Assembly: GCF_001613145.1 (NCBI RefSeq)
Contig: NZ_BDBU01000005.1
Location: forward strand, 186,001 to 250,000
Length of the DNA stretch: 64,000 nt
Direction: 5' to 3'
Origin: Nocardia jejuensis NBRC 103114
GTDB taxonomy: Bacteria; Actinomycetota; Actinomycetes; Mycobacteriales; Mycobacteriaceae
Shown here: positions 17,174 through 25,577 of the stretch, piece by piece
How positions within the stretch are numbered: the first letter of the stretch is position 1
How the letters are laid out: every line of letters starts with the position of its first letter
Notes under the pieces: generated by a model
Seen by the model: only the letters and a program-made list of their open reading frames with translations
Database searches by the model: none
Told to the model about the DNA's origin: nothing
Program-made: the position numbers and the translations under genes

Positions 17174-18142
17174 ATGACCGCCCAGAATTTCACCCACCGA
17201 ACCGATTTCCCAGGCGGAAGTCTCGGATCCCGGCTGGTGTCGGCGATGATCCGCACGCTGATACGGCCCATCATCTCGCTGTGGGCCAGGTATCCGGATG
17301 TGCGGTGGCCCTACCGGGCCGTCGACTGGCTCGGGCGGCCGCTGTCGAGCCCCCGGGGCTTGGTTCGCGAATCCGTGGCGCTGCCCGAATGCACCGGGCA
17401 ACTGACGATTCCGCGCGCTTTCGATCCCGAGCGCTTCGTGCTCTATCTGCACGGCGGGGGATTCGTCGTGGGTGGTCTGCACCTGCACCGGCAGATGACC
17501 GGACGCTTCGCGACGGACCTGCGCAGCCGGGTGTTCGCCGTCAACTACCGCAAGCTCCCCGGACACGCTGTGTCCCTGGCGGTTTCGGACTGCGTCGACG
17601 GTTACCGCCAGGCGCTCGCGTGGGGCTACAGCCCCGACCGCATCACGCTCATGGGCGACTCGGCCGGGGGCTACCTGGTCCTGATGACCGCCGTGGAGAT
17701 ACGCCGCCAAGGCCTGCCGATGCCCGCGGCCATCGTATCCATGGCGCCGCTGACCGACTGGGACTTCACTGCCAAACTCGCCGCGCCGACGGCGGCTACC
17801 TGCGATATCTTCCGCGCCACCGCCATGCCGTCCTTCGAGCGCATGGCTCGCGCCGCCGCGGCCGGAATCGCACCGGAGTCCCCCGCCCACGTGGACCTGA
17901 CCGGCCTGCCGCCTACCCTGATCCAGGCCAGCTCCTCGGAATTCCTCTACCCGGACGCCGTTCTGATGGCCGATCGCCTGCTCGAGCACGGCGTGCCCTG
18001 CCGCCTGCAGATCTGGGCGAACCAGGTCCACGTCTTCCAGGCCGCCGCCGCGATCGCCCCCGAAGCCGCGGCCGCCGTCAGCGAGATCCGCCGCTTCATC
18101 GACGAAACCCTCGCCACCCCAGCTGAATCCCGCTCCGCATGA
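17174..18142 (+). CDS. Alpha/beta-hydrolase esterase of the hormone-sensitive lipase family
   Basis: Carboxylesterase/lipase of 322 residues. The oxyanion-hole motif HGGG starts at His93 and the nucleophile elbow GDSAGG places the catalytic Ser at residue 163; a candidate His is in NQVHVFQ near the C-terminus. These are the signatures of the HSL (lipase family IV) group. There is no signal peptide, so it is probably cytosolic. The ATG at 17174 has GAAGG 8 nt upstream; longer in-frame starts (17084) add an Arg-rich stretch. Close neighbours do not reveal the substrate. Confidence 0.9.
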   Translation: MTAQNFTHRTDFPGGSLGSRLVSAMIRTLIRPIISLWARYPDVRWPYRAVDWLGRPLSSPRGLVRESVALPECTGQLTIPRAFDPERFVLYLHGGGFVVGGLHLHRQMTGRFATDLRSRVFAVNYRKLPGHAVSLAVSDCVDGYRQALAWGYSPDRITLMGDSAGGYLVLMTAVEIRRQGLPMPAAIVSMAPLTDWDFTAKLAAPTAATCDIFRATAMPSFERMARAAAAGIAPESPAHVDLTGLPPTLIQASSSEFLYPDAVLMADRLLEHGVPCRLQIWANQVHVFQAAAAIAPEAAAAVSEIRRFIDETLATPAESRSA

Positions 18143-18241
18143 GCCTCGGCATCCTTCGTGGTCGCGGCCATCCGTTCGGCCTGCAGTAGCCGCGACCACA
18201 TCTTCATCGCCGAAACGCCCTGCCCGGCAGGGCCATCCGGG

Positions 18242-19066
18242 TCATCCGATGAGTTCCGCGTGGCGCTCGAGTACCTCGTCGAGGGTTCCGGGCAGAGCGG
18301 CGGGATGGATGACGAGCTGTTCGACGCCGAGGTCCTCGTACTGTCGCACCACCGAGGGGGTCAGGGGTTCGGCGGCGGCGACCGTGATCGCGAGTTTGCC
18401 GAGATGTTCGGGGCGGTCCACGGTCTCGGCGATCTCGGCGAGGCGGGTGAGGTTGGCGGCGGTCTCGGCCACGGTGCCGATCGCGAACCAGCCGTGTGCC
18501 CACGTCACGGCCCGGCGAACCGCGCCCCGACTGTGCCCGCCGATGTACACCTGCAATCCGACCGGGCGCGGATACGCATCGACTCCGGCGAACTCCACGT
18601 ACCTGCCCGCGAACGACGGATTCTGTTCGTACCACAGTGAATTCATCGCATCGAGGTATTCGTCGGTGCGGGCGCCGCGATCGGCGGTCGGCACGCCGAT
18701 CGCCGTCAGCTCCGGCTCCAGATATCCCGCGCCGACACCGAGGCGGAACCGCCCCTCGCTCAGAACCGACAGGCTCGCCGCCTGTTTGGCGAGAACCAGC
18801 GGATTGCGCTGCGGCAGGATCACCACCCCGCTCCCGAGTTCGAGGCGGGTGGTCGCGGCGGCCACGAACGCCAGATGCACCAGTGGATCGATGATCGGCT
18901 CGGTCGCCTCGACCGGTGATCCACCCGAGCGGGGCGAGGGCAGCACCACATGATCCGAGGCCCACCAGGACCGATACCCCAGCGACTCCACCACTCTGGC
19001 GAGCCGCTGTGTCTCCCGCGCTCCCACGGTTCCACCGGTATTGAGCGCCTGCACTCCGAAATCCAT
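18242..19066 (-). CDS. LLM-class F420-dependent oxidoreductase
   Basis: Luciferase-like (TIM-barrel) flavin/deazaflavin oxidoreductase of 274 residues. It starts MDFGVQALNTGG and contains SLGYRSWWASDHVVLP, RLELGSGVVILPQRNPLVLA and FRLGVGAGYLEPE, the core patterns of the F420-dependent LLM proteins of actinomycetes. Such enzymes use reduced F420 from a separate dehydrogenase. The start at 19066 gives the canonical N-terminus; upstream extension is not supported. The gene is convergent to the esterase and separated by 79 bp from the ANTAR genes. Substrate unknown. Confidence 0.9.
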   Translation of the reverse strand: MDFGVQALNTGGTVGARETQRLARVVESLGYRSWWASDHVVLPSPRSGGSPVEATEPIIDPLVHLAFVAAATTRLELGSGVVILPQRNPLVLAKQAASLSVLSEGRFRLGVGAGYLEPELTAIGVPTADRGARTDEYLDAMNSLWYEQNPSFAGRYVEFAGVDAYPRPVGLQVYIGGHSRGAVRRAVTWAHGWFAIGTVAETAANLTRLAEIAETVDRPEHLGKLAITVAAAEPLTPSVVRQYEDLGVEQLVIHPAALPGTLDEVLERHAELIG

Positions 19067-19145
19067 ACTCAGCCGAACCCCGACGCGGGTCGCGCCATTC
19101 CGCCGGACGAGAACGGCAGGCCGAGCCGCGGGGGCGCGTCCGATC

Positions 19146-19871
19146 TCAGGATTCGATGAAATGCGGTGCGAGCGGCTTCGTACCGGTGACTCCCTCGATG
19201 ATTTCCGCGGCGAGGTCCGCGACTTTGATGTTTCGCCGCTGCGACATCTCGCGCAGCATGGCGAAGGCGTCCTCCCTCGGGCATCGTCGCCGGCCCATGA
19301 TGACGCCGAGGGCCTGATCGATGCAGGACCGCGAGACAAGGGTGGCTCGCAATTGCGTGGTCAGTGCTGCCGTCCGGGCAATGCCGATCCCGGCCGCGAG
19401 GAGCGTACCGATGTGTTCGGCCGTCAGAACGGCTGCCCGCCCTGCCTGTTCGCTGATGCCGTCCGTGTCGGCCGCGTAGAGGGACAGCGTGCCGATGGCC
19501 TTGCCTTCCATCGGAAGCGGTTGGACCACAACGGATTGAATCCCGTGATCGAGCATCCTCGCCGAGTAGCCGCCCCAGCGTCGCTCGACCGAGAGGTCCG
19601 GAATCGCAATCCCGTGCATAGTGTCGATCACCTGCGCGGAAGGATGGGCTCGGCCGTTGTGTCCGGGTTCCTCGCTGAGCATCGTCCGCACGCCGGCAGA
19701 GCCGCCGACCTCGGCCCAATCCTCGTGGGCCACAGCAACTCCCACCATGAGATCGCCCGGCAGCATCCGCGCCACGATATCGGCTATATCGGACAGTGAC
19801 GGAGCGACATCATCACCGCTCAGCAGCAATGCGGCCAGCTCCGCCATCCCTGTCGCGAGCTCATCAGTCAT
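19146..19871 (-). CDS. GAF-ANTAR RNA-binding antiterminator protein
   Basis: Two-domain regulator of 241 residues. The first 155 residues form a GAF sensor domain (for example RMLDHGIQSVVVQPLPMEG and KAIGTLSLYA). The C-terminal ANTAR domain is well preserved (RSCIDQALGVIMGRRRCPRE, then AFAMLREMSQRRNIKVADLA). ANTAR domains bind paired RNA hairpins and prevent transcription termination. Fifteen bp after the second GAF/ANTAR gene, with which it probably forms an operon. The signal sensed and RNA targets are unknown. Confidence 0.9.
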   Translation of the reverse strand: MTDELATGMAELAALLLSGDDVAPSLSDIADIVARMLPGDLMVGVAVAHEDWAEVGGSAGVRTMLSEEPGHNGRAHPSAQVIDTMHGIAIPDLSVERRWGGYSARMLDHGIQSVVVQPLPMEGKAIGTLSLYAADTDGISEQAGRAAVLTAEHIGTLLAAGIGIARTAALTTQLRATLVSRSCIDQALGVIMGRRRCPREDAFAMLREMSQRRNIKVADLAAEIIEGVTGTKPLAPHFIES

Positions 19872-19886
19872 GAATCACCGTGCTCG

Positions 19887-20777
19887 TCACCATAACCGGT
19901 ACCCCTCCTCTACGACGCGGCGGGAAATCTCGTCCACCGGCACGCCCGCGGTGAAAGCTCGCGCACGCAGCAGCGCCAGAGCGGCGTTGATGTCGCACGC
20001 GTATTGCACGGCCACCTTGCCGGCGGCTTGATGCACGTTGGACAGGTAGTCGGCATCGTCGAACAGGGCACCATACAGGGTGAGATCGTCGGGATCCGCG
20101 CGATCCGGAGCCAGCAGGACAGCGTTGGCGAGCGCATCCGCCACGCGGCCGGCCACCGGGGCGACTGCCGCGTCCAGATCCGTTCGGCCGGCGAACGCAC
20201 ACATGGCACCCAGCAGTATCGACGAGTGCAGCGGAACCGCGATGACGGACCGGATGCCGAGATCGGCTACCGCCGGGCCGTAGAGCGGCCAGCGTTCGAC
20301 CAGATCCGCGGCCGTGACGAGGACGAATTCCTTGCCGTCCAGGACATCTCGAGCCGGACCTTCGCCGATCGTCATCTCGAGATCGTGCGCCGCCCGTGCC
20401 GTGCGGTCCGAGGTAGCGACCAGCAACTCCTCGCGTTGGGGACCGAACAGGGTGATCGCGGCACTGTCCACTCCCAATTGCTGGGCGACCGCGGCCATGA
20501 AGACCGGCCGAACAGCGGATCGACCGGCGGCCAGCCAGCGTTGCAGACGTCGCGCGTGCAGCTCGTGCAGGCGCGCGCACGCCAGGTGGCGCGCCTCGAT
20601 CCGACGGTGCAATTCGGCCATTCGCCGGCGGAACGGCTGCATCGACAGCGGCGGACGCGTGTCCTGCGCTTCGTACTTCGTGGCGAGGGCCGCCGACCGG
20701 GCGGCGCGCTCCCGCTCGGCACTGTATTCCTGCCATTCACGCGTGATCTCCGCGTGGGTATCCGGATGAATGGGCAC
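19887..20777 (-). CDS. GAF protein with ANTAR-like C-terminus
   Basis: Regulator of 296 residues: a helical, charged N-terminus (about residues 1-85, heptad-like, possible coiled coil), a GAF domain (about 90-225, including LGIRSVIAVPLHSSILLGAM), and a C-terminal segment with the ANTAR pattern in a diverged form (NVHQAAGKVAVQYACDINAA, then LLRARAFTAGVPVDEISRRV). The start is GTG at 20777; TAGGCT ends 6 nt before it, so the transcript may be leaderless. The pair of GAF/ANTAR proteins may hetero-dimerise. Likely part of the same signalling cluster as the CheR-PAS and CheB genes just upstream. Confidence 0.83.
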   Translation of the reverse strand: MPIHPDTHAEITREWQEYSAERERAARSAALATKYEAQDTRPPLSMQPFRRRMAELHRRIEARHLACARLHELHARRLQRWLAAGRSAVRPVFMAAVAQQLGVDSAAITLFGPQREELLVATSDRTARAAHDLEMTIGEGPARDVLDGKEFVLVTAADLVERWPLYGPAVADLGIRSVIAVPLHSSILLGAMCAFAGRTDLDAAVAPVAGRVADALANAVLLAPDRADPDDLTLYGALFDDADYLSNVHQAAGKVAVQYACDINAALALLRARAFTAGVPVDEISRRVVEEGYRLW

Positions 20778-20823
20778 AGGACAAGCCTACGTGCACTTCG
20801 CCGACGTGGCGGTCAATCGCCCT

Positions 20824-22722
20824 CTACGGCAACGGAGTTGGTGCAGACTCCTCCATCAGCAGCACTACGCCGCCACGAACCCCGTCCAGCGGTGAGCAGG
20901 TCACCGCACAGGTGATGGAACGCCCGATCCGATTGACGGCCGGAATCTCCAACGGCTCTGTGCGCCTGTCAGTTTTGAGGCACTGCTGAATTCTCTCGTG
21001 TATCCGTTCGGTCGGCAGTCCGAAATCCAGCGCGAAGAAGGTCTTGTTCTGGACCTCCTCGACGCGCAGTCCCCACAGCTCTTCGGCGCCCCGGTTCCAA
21101 CTCCGGACTCGCAATTCGGCATCGAGCACCACCACGCCGGCCGCGACGCTCGCCAACACGCCCTCCAGAAAGTTTCTGGTCTCGTCCAATTCGTCGCTGC
21201 GGATCCGCATCTCTTCGTTCATGGTTTCGAGCTCTTCATTGCCCGACTGGAGCTCCTCGTTGGTGGTTTCGAGTTCCTCGTTGGTGGACTGGAGCTCCTC
21301 GTTGGTGGTTTCGAGCTCCTCGATGCTGGATTGGAGCTCCTCGTTGGTGGTTTCGAGTTCCTCGTTGGTCGATTGGAGCTCCTCGTAGGCTGTCTCGAGT
21401 TCCTCACGTTTGACCTTGACTTCCACTGCGAGCCGGGTGGAGACGGTGGTGTCGACAAAGCTGACCGAGACGCCGGCACTCGACCCGTCAGCGGTCCACA
21501 GAGGTTGGATATGCAGGTCGAAGTACTGGACTTCGTCCGGGCCGAGCTTGCGCTGTGCCGAGGTGACCCGAATACTGCGGTGTTCGGCGAGGGCCTGCTC
21601 GATCAGTGATCGCAATTCGACCGGCCGATAGGAGATTTCCAGATCGCTCAACTGCCTGCCGACGTCGTGGACCGTCATCCCGAACTGGCTGCGCATCTGG
21701 TTGTTGACGATGGTCACCTTGCCGCCGGTGTCGATACCGACCATCGCGAACGGAGCAGTCTCCAAGGCCAGCTCGCTGAGCTGCCGCCGCCGGGCCAGGC
21801 CCTGAACCTCCTGTCCCAGACCGAAATCCGGGCGGACCTGGACCGGCAGATACGGCAGCCCGGACTGCCCGGTCCGGCGACGGAACATGCGCTGACGCAT
21901 ATTGGCGACCTCGAATCGCTCACCGTCGGAAACCAGCAGCTCCGCCTTGCCCAGAAACAAGACCCCGCCCTCCCGAACGGCGAACTGGAAGCGGTCCAGG
22001 ATCTGCGATTGCGCCTCCACATTGAAGTACATCAGGGTGTTTCGGCACACCATCAGATCGAGGCGCGAGATCGGTGCGTCACTGGTGATGTCGTGACGAC
22101 CGAAGATGACGCGACGACGGAGATCGGATCGGAAAACGAACTTGTCACCGACCGGCTCGAAGTACTTGTCCCGTTGTCCACGCGAGAGATGCGACAGTGT
22201 TCGGGCCGGGTAAGTGCCCGAACGGGCCTCGCGCAGAGCCTCCTCGTCGACGTCGGTGCCGTAGATCTTGACCCGTTTGACGGCCTCATCGAGGCCGAGC
22301 ACCTCGGCTAACGCGATGGCCAGCGAGTAGGTCTCCTCGCCACTGGAGCAGCCCGCGCTCCAGACCCGGATCTCATCGTTCTCCTCGATGTCCGCGATCA
22401 GCCCGGGCAGGATCTCGCTTTGCAGGTATTGCCACGCTTCCATATCGCGGAAGAAGCTGGTCACATTGATCAGAATCGTGTTGAAGAGGTGGCGGAACTC
22501 CTCCGCGTTGCTCTCCAGCAGATCCTGGTAATCCCTGTACTCGGCGATCCTCACCTCGTGCATGCGTTTGCGGATCCGCCTGGTCAGCGACGAGCGCTTG
22601 TAGCCGGTGAAATCGAATCCACGCGAATCACGAATGAACACCAGCAGGTCCTCGAACGCGTCGTCGACGGGATCGATGTCGGCGCCGGATTCACTCAGGA
22701 TCTCCGCATCCGGATCGGTCAC
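20824..22722 (-). CDS. CheR-type protein methyltransferase fused to PAS domains by a coiled coil
   Basis: Protein of 632 residues. Residues about 25-290 are a CheR methyltransferase: an N-terminal helical part, the SAM motif VWSAGCSSGEETYSLAIAL (about 119-137), and CRNTLMYFN. A PAS domain follows (about 315-430). Residues about 435-510 are almost perfect heptads alternating ELQSTNE and ELETTNE, a long parallel coiled coil that probably makes the protein a dimer. A second PAS domain ends the protein (WNRGAEELWGLRVEEVQNKT). It overlaps cheB by 4 bp (ATGA). This CheR-PAS architecture is known from other bacteria; no chemoreceptor, CheA, CheW or flagellar gene is in the window, so the methylation target is unclear. 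Confidence 0.9.
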   Translation of the reverse strand: MTDPDAEILSESGADIDPVDDAFEDLLVFIRDSRGFDFTGYKRSSLTRRIRKRMHEVRIAEYRDYQDLLESNAEEFRHLFNTILINVTSFFRDMEAWQYLQSEILPGLIADIEENDEIRVWSAGCSSGEETYSLAIALAEVLGLDEAVKRVKIYGTDVDEEALREARSGTYPARTLSHLSRGQRDKYFEPVGDKFVFRSDLRRRVIFGRHDITSDAPISRLDLMVCRNTLMYFNVEAQSQILDRFQFAVREGGVLFLGKAELLVSDGERFEVANMRQRMFRRRTGQSGLPYLPVQVRPDFGLGQEVQGLARRRQLSELALETAPFAMVGIDTGGKVTIVNNQMRSQFGMTVHDVGRQLSDLEISYRPVELRSLIEQALAEHRSIRVTSAQRKLGPDEVQYFDLHIQPLWTADGSSAGVSVSFVDTTVSTRLAVEVKVKREELETAYEELQSTNEELETTNEELQSSIEELETTNEELQSTNEELETTNEELQSGNEELETMNEEMRIRSDELDETRNFLEGVLASVAAGVVVLDAELRVRSWNRGAEELWGLRVEEVQNKTFFALDFGLPTERIHERIQQCLKTDRRTEPLEIPAVNRIGRSITCAVTCSPLDGVRGGVVLLMEESAPTPLP

Positions 22723-23360
22723 GCTTCCGCCACCCCCACCAAGCCCTCGATGGCAGCGGCGATCTCACCCAGGGGCAGCACCAGGTCCGCGACCCCGGTC
22801 GCTTCGGCTGCGGTGGGCATGCCGCTGAACTCGGCATCCTCGGGGTCCTGCACGATCACCGTGCCGTCGCGGGACTTGACCGCGGTAACCCCCATCGCGC
22901 CGTCGCGGCCGGTCCCGGTGAGCACGCAGGCGATCGTCCGCGCACCGTAGGCAGCCGCCACCGACTCGAACAGCAGATCGGCCGAGGGGCGCACGAAATG
23001 GACGAGCTCACTGCTCGACAGGTTCAGAATGCCGTGTGGATCCACCAACAGGTGGTAATTCGGCGGCGCGATGTACACCATCCCCGGAACGATCTTCTCG
23101 CCTGCCGTGGCTAGTTTCACGTCCAGTTCCGTTCTCCGAGCGAGCAACTCGGCGATGACTGTTCTGTGCCGAGGATCGAGATGCTGCACGATCAGCACCG
23201 GCACCGGTAGCGTGGCGGGAAGCGCGCCGAGGAGACGGATGAGCGCGCCGATACCACCGGCCGAGGACGCGATCGCAACCACCGCGTACTTGCCCTCGGG
23301 GATCACGGTCGACACCGGCCGATGAGACGGACTCGCGGGACCACAGAGTCGGGCGGGCAT
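22719..23360 (-). CDS. CheB-type methylesterase without receiver domain
   Basis: Stand-alone catalytic domain of a protein-glutamate methylesterase (213 residues). The triad is visible: Ser33 in ASSAGG, His60 in VQHLDPRH and Asp153 in GTGRDGAMG. The N-terminal response-regulator receiver domain of classical CheB is absent, so phosphorylation cannot control it directly. It is translationally coupled to the CheR-PAS gene, so the two are an antagonistic methylation/demethylation pair. ATG at 23360 has GAGGCGG upstream. Confidence 0.9.
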   Translation of the reverse strand: MPARLCGPASPSHRPVSTVIPEGKYAVVAIASSAGGIGALIRLLGALPATLPVPVLIVQHLDPRHRTVIAELLARRTELDVKLATAGEKIVPGMVYIAPPNYHLLVDPHGILNLSSSELVHFVRPSADLLFESVAAAYGARTIACVLTGTGRDGAMGVTAVKSRDGTVIVQDPEDAEFSGMPTAAEATGVADLVLPLGEIAAAIEGLVGVAEA

Positions 23361-23444
23361 CCGGTCACCGCCTCAGGGTAGTCCTTACCGCGCTCGTGCA
23401 TGCGCCGCCTCCTTCGTGTCCCCGGGGTGCGACCCACACCTGCT

Positions 23445-23774
23445 TCACCGCCCTCGTCGGCGTGTGAGCCTGGACATCGGCACCGCCGAGGTCAGTTCGA
23501 GCATGGCCAACCCGGTATCGCGGATCATGGTGTCCAAGCCGTCGAGAATTTCCTCCAGGGCGGCGCGCAGCTGCAGGATCTCGGCAGCGGTCGGTGCGCC
23601 GCAGTCGAACGACGAGCGGGCTCGGTCGACGCGCAGACGGGCGTCGAACAGGTTTCGGACCAATTCATCACTGAGCGCGGCGAATTCGGCCATCTCGTAT
23701 GGTTCGCGATCAAGGGTTGGTTCCCGCCGGTGTATTGCCCGGTCGACAAGCTCTGCACGCGAGTCGAGGGTCAT
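23445..23774 (-). CDS. Small helical protein of unknown function
   Basis: A 109-residue protein not recognised. The ATG at 23774 has an excellent ribosome-binding site (GGAGA, 4 nt before the codon), and codon positions look normal, so it is likely real. Sequence is predicted all-helical, with repeated Leu/Ala heptads (AEILQLRAALEEILDGL and FAALSDELVRNLFDAR), as in two-helix hairpin adaptors or small coiled coils. It ends in an Arg-rich stretch (RLTRRRGR). It sits 84 bp upstream of cheB in the same orientation, so it may be the first gene of the CheB/CheR operon. Confidence 0.6.
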   Translation of the reverse strand: MTLDSRAELVDRAIHRREPTLDREPYEMAEFAALSDELVRNLFDARLRVDRARSSFDCGAPTAAEILQLRAALEEILDGLDTMIRDTGLAMLELTSAVPMSRLTRRRGR

Positions 23775-24441
23775 CGATTCTCCAAACCACTGCCGAAGGA
23801 TTCGGAGCCGCGCTTCGGGACTCGGGATACAGGCGCAGTGTACTCCCCCGAGGTTCCGGTCCGGCGCCGCGCGTGACCGGCCGGAGTGGCGACAGCTGCG
23901 ATTTCCCCTCGGGCAGAGACGGTTTCGCCGACGGCGCCGCACCGGGCTCGCCGCCGTGACGGTGGACTCACCGCTCTGCCGGGTCGAAATGCTCTGGAGC
24001 CGGATCGGGTTCGGTTCCAGAGCATTTCGACCCGGCGCATCACCACCGTTCTCGAGCTTTCGTCGCTATCGGGGTTCATGCCTCTGAAGACCCGGTCGCG
24101 CGCGTAGACTTGGACCAATCTTCTCGAGTCCCGCAGCGTGGCTCCCGGATACGTGTCATCGAGGACTCCGGAGGATCAGATGGTCGACGCCGCGCGACCC
24201 TCGCCGATGTCCGGCTGCGGCCGGTTTTCGGCGACGCACACCCCAACCAGACGAACACCGCGACAGGACGCTCGCGGTAGCAGTCATCGATGCTTCACAG
24301 CGGCACTGCCGCAATGGCCGGTCACGAAATTCTCCTGGTTCCGCAGACTCACCCGGTTGCCTCACCATCGGCGAGCCGTGGCAAAACGCAAGCGGCACCG
24401 GCGATTTCCATCAGCAGTCCCACATCCGCCTTCTGCTCGGG
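23775..24441. other. Gene-poor interval with a long hairpin
   Basis: About 670 bp between the divergent small helical gene and the phosphoribosyltransferase-like gene. Open frames exist on both strands but have Arg/Pro/Ser-biased composition, no ribosome-binding site and no recognisable motifs. The only clear structure is the 21-bp inverted repeat at 23978-24036. Confidence 0.6.
23978..24036. repeat. 21-bp perfect inverted repeat with 17-nt loop
   Basis: The arm at 23978-23998 (GCCGGGTCGAAATGCTCTGG plus A) is exactly complementary to 24016-24036. No T tract on either side. It is isolated in a gene-free interval, so it may be a terminator-like hairpin, a small non-coding RNA stem or the remains of a miniature inverted-repeat element. 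Confidence 0.85.
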
Positions 24442-25266
24442 GTGACCACAATGTTGTTCCTCGATCGCCGTGACGCAGGCCGTCAACTCCTCGACCATCT
24501 GTGGGCGTTCCGCGGCCCGGACGTGGTGGTCTTGGGGATCGCGAGAGGCGGGGTGGCGGTCGCCCACGAGATCGCCATGGGACTGCGCGTTGCCCTCGAC
24601 GTGATCGTGGTGCACGAACTGCACACTCGCGGCGGCCCCGATCGGGTCGTGGGGGCCATCGCCGAGCACGGTGTCCCGGTCACCGATGACGACACTGCCG
24701 ATTCGGTGACCGGTGGCCACGCCGAACTCGCCCGGATCGAACAGACCGAACGAGATCGGTTGCGCCGGCGGGCCGAATACCTCCGATGTGGCCGCCCATC
24801 GACCTCGTTGATCGACCGCACCGCGGTCATCGTCGCGGACGCCGTGCAGACCGCGGCCGTACACCGCGCCGCCTGCCGGTCCGCGTACGCCCAGGGCGCG
24901 GTGCGGGTCGTTTTCGCCGCACCGGTCGGTCGTCACCGCGTCATCCACGCCCTCGCCGCGGACGCCGACAACATCGTCTGCCCACACATTCCACCCCAGC
25001 TCGCCACCCTCGACGGCTGGTATCAGCACTTCGCACCCCTGACCGATACCGACGTCGGCGTTCTCCTGCAACGAACCGCATCACCCCGGTGCCGGATACA
25101 GCCGCGGCATCCGGAGAACGGGGTCGCGGTCCCACCGCGCGCGAAAAGCGCACCCGCCTCGAAGACGCCGACGGCCGAACCGCCGGATCGGTCCGATGAT
25201 CTCGCGATCGTCGCTCAACGATTTCCCTTGACCTGCACGGTGCCGCACTGTCACTGGGGCCTGTAG
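24442..25266 (+). CDS. Phosphoribosyltransferase-like protein with degenerate PRPP motif
   Basis: Protein of 274 residues whose first 215 residues follow the stand-alone phosphoribosyltransferase-domain proteins of actinomycetes: FLDRRDAGRQLLDHLWAF, VVVLGIARGGVAVAHEIA, and VGAIAEHGVPVTDD. The catalytic PRPP loop, normally like VILVDDGIATGAT, here reads VIVADAVQTAAV (residues 129-140): the Asp pair and the TGAT part are changed, so binding of PRPP is doubtful. The C-terminal 55 residues are not related to the family and are Pro/Arg-rich. Start ATG 24442 has GGGGTGA upstream. It may be a non-enzymatic or decaying paralogue. Confidence 0.75.
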   Translation: MTTMLFLDRRDAGRQLLDHLWAFRGPDVVVLGIARGGVAVAHEIAMGLRVALDVIVVHELHTRGGPDRVVGAIAEHGVPVTDDDTADSVTGGHAELARIEQTERDRLRRRAEYLRCGRPSTSLIDRTAVIVADAVQTAAVHRAACRSAYAQGAVRVVFAAPVGRHRVIHALAADADNIVCPHIPPQLATLDGWYQHFAPLTDTDVGVLLQRTASPRCRIQPRHPENGVAVPPRAKSAPASKTPTAEPPDRSDDLAIVAQRFPLTCTVPHCHWGL

Positions 25267-25318
25267 CCGAACGCCGGAGCGAGGGTCCACCGACTTCTCG
25301 CTTCGGCGTCGCAAACGA

Positions 25319-25355
25319 AAACAGGCTCCGGAACCAATGGTTCCGGAGCCTGTTT
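25319..25355 (-). terminator. Intrinsic terminator of the first initiator tRNA gene
   Basis: A 17-bp perfect stem (arm AAACAGGCTCCGGAACC, 25319-25335; complement 25339-25355) with a 3-nt loop, 16 nt past the tRNA 3' end. On the minus strand the stem ends in TTT and continues TTCGTTTG. The core GGTTCCGGA recurs in the terminator of the second copy. Confidence 0.85.
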
Positions 25356-25368
25356 CCTACATAACGCG

Positions 25369-25469
25369 TAGTAGCGGGGACAGGATTTGAACCTGCGACC
25401 TCTGGGTTATGAGCCCAGCGAGCTACCGAGCTGCTCCACCCCGCGTCGGTGTGAACACAACATTACACA
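25369..25469. repeat. Direct repeat copy 1: initiator tRNA with its promoter region
   Basis: This 101-bp block recurs at 32046-32146 in the same orientation with two mismatches, both outside the tRNA. It includes the complete tRNA and about 24 bp of upstream sequence containing TGTGTAATGTTGT on the minus strand, whose TAATGT is a likely -10 box. Confidence 0.9.
25372..25445 (-). tRNA. Initiator tRNA-fMet (anticodon CAU), copy 1
   Basis: Full cloverleaf: acceptor stem CGCGGGG/CCCCGC with an unpaired C1-T72, anticodon loop CTCATAA closed by three consecutive G-C pairs, and T arm GCAGGTTCAAATCCTGT. The C1 mismatch and the three G-C pairs mark it as initiator rather than elongator tRNA-Met. The genomic 3' end is ACTA, so CCA is added after transcription. 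Confidence 0.95.
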
Positions 25470-25577
25470 CGGGGGTGCGGAACATGCAAATCCACCCCTG
25501 ACGTGGGCATATCCCCATGATGGCGATCGGTCGGATAGGTTCGCAGCAGGCACGATCGACCACTGAAGGGGGCCATT

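Noticed and set aside
21232..21390. CRISPR-like or microsatellite repeat in the CheR-PAS gene
   Set aside because: The repeats are codons of a heptad coiled coil (ELQSTNE/ELETTNE), in frame, with no spacers.
23771..24118. Minus-strand open frame covering the 21-bp hairpin
   Set aside because: Arg/Ser-rich product, no ribosome-binding site, and the hairpin arms sit in the middle of it.
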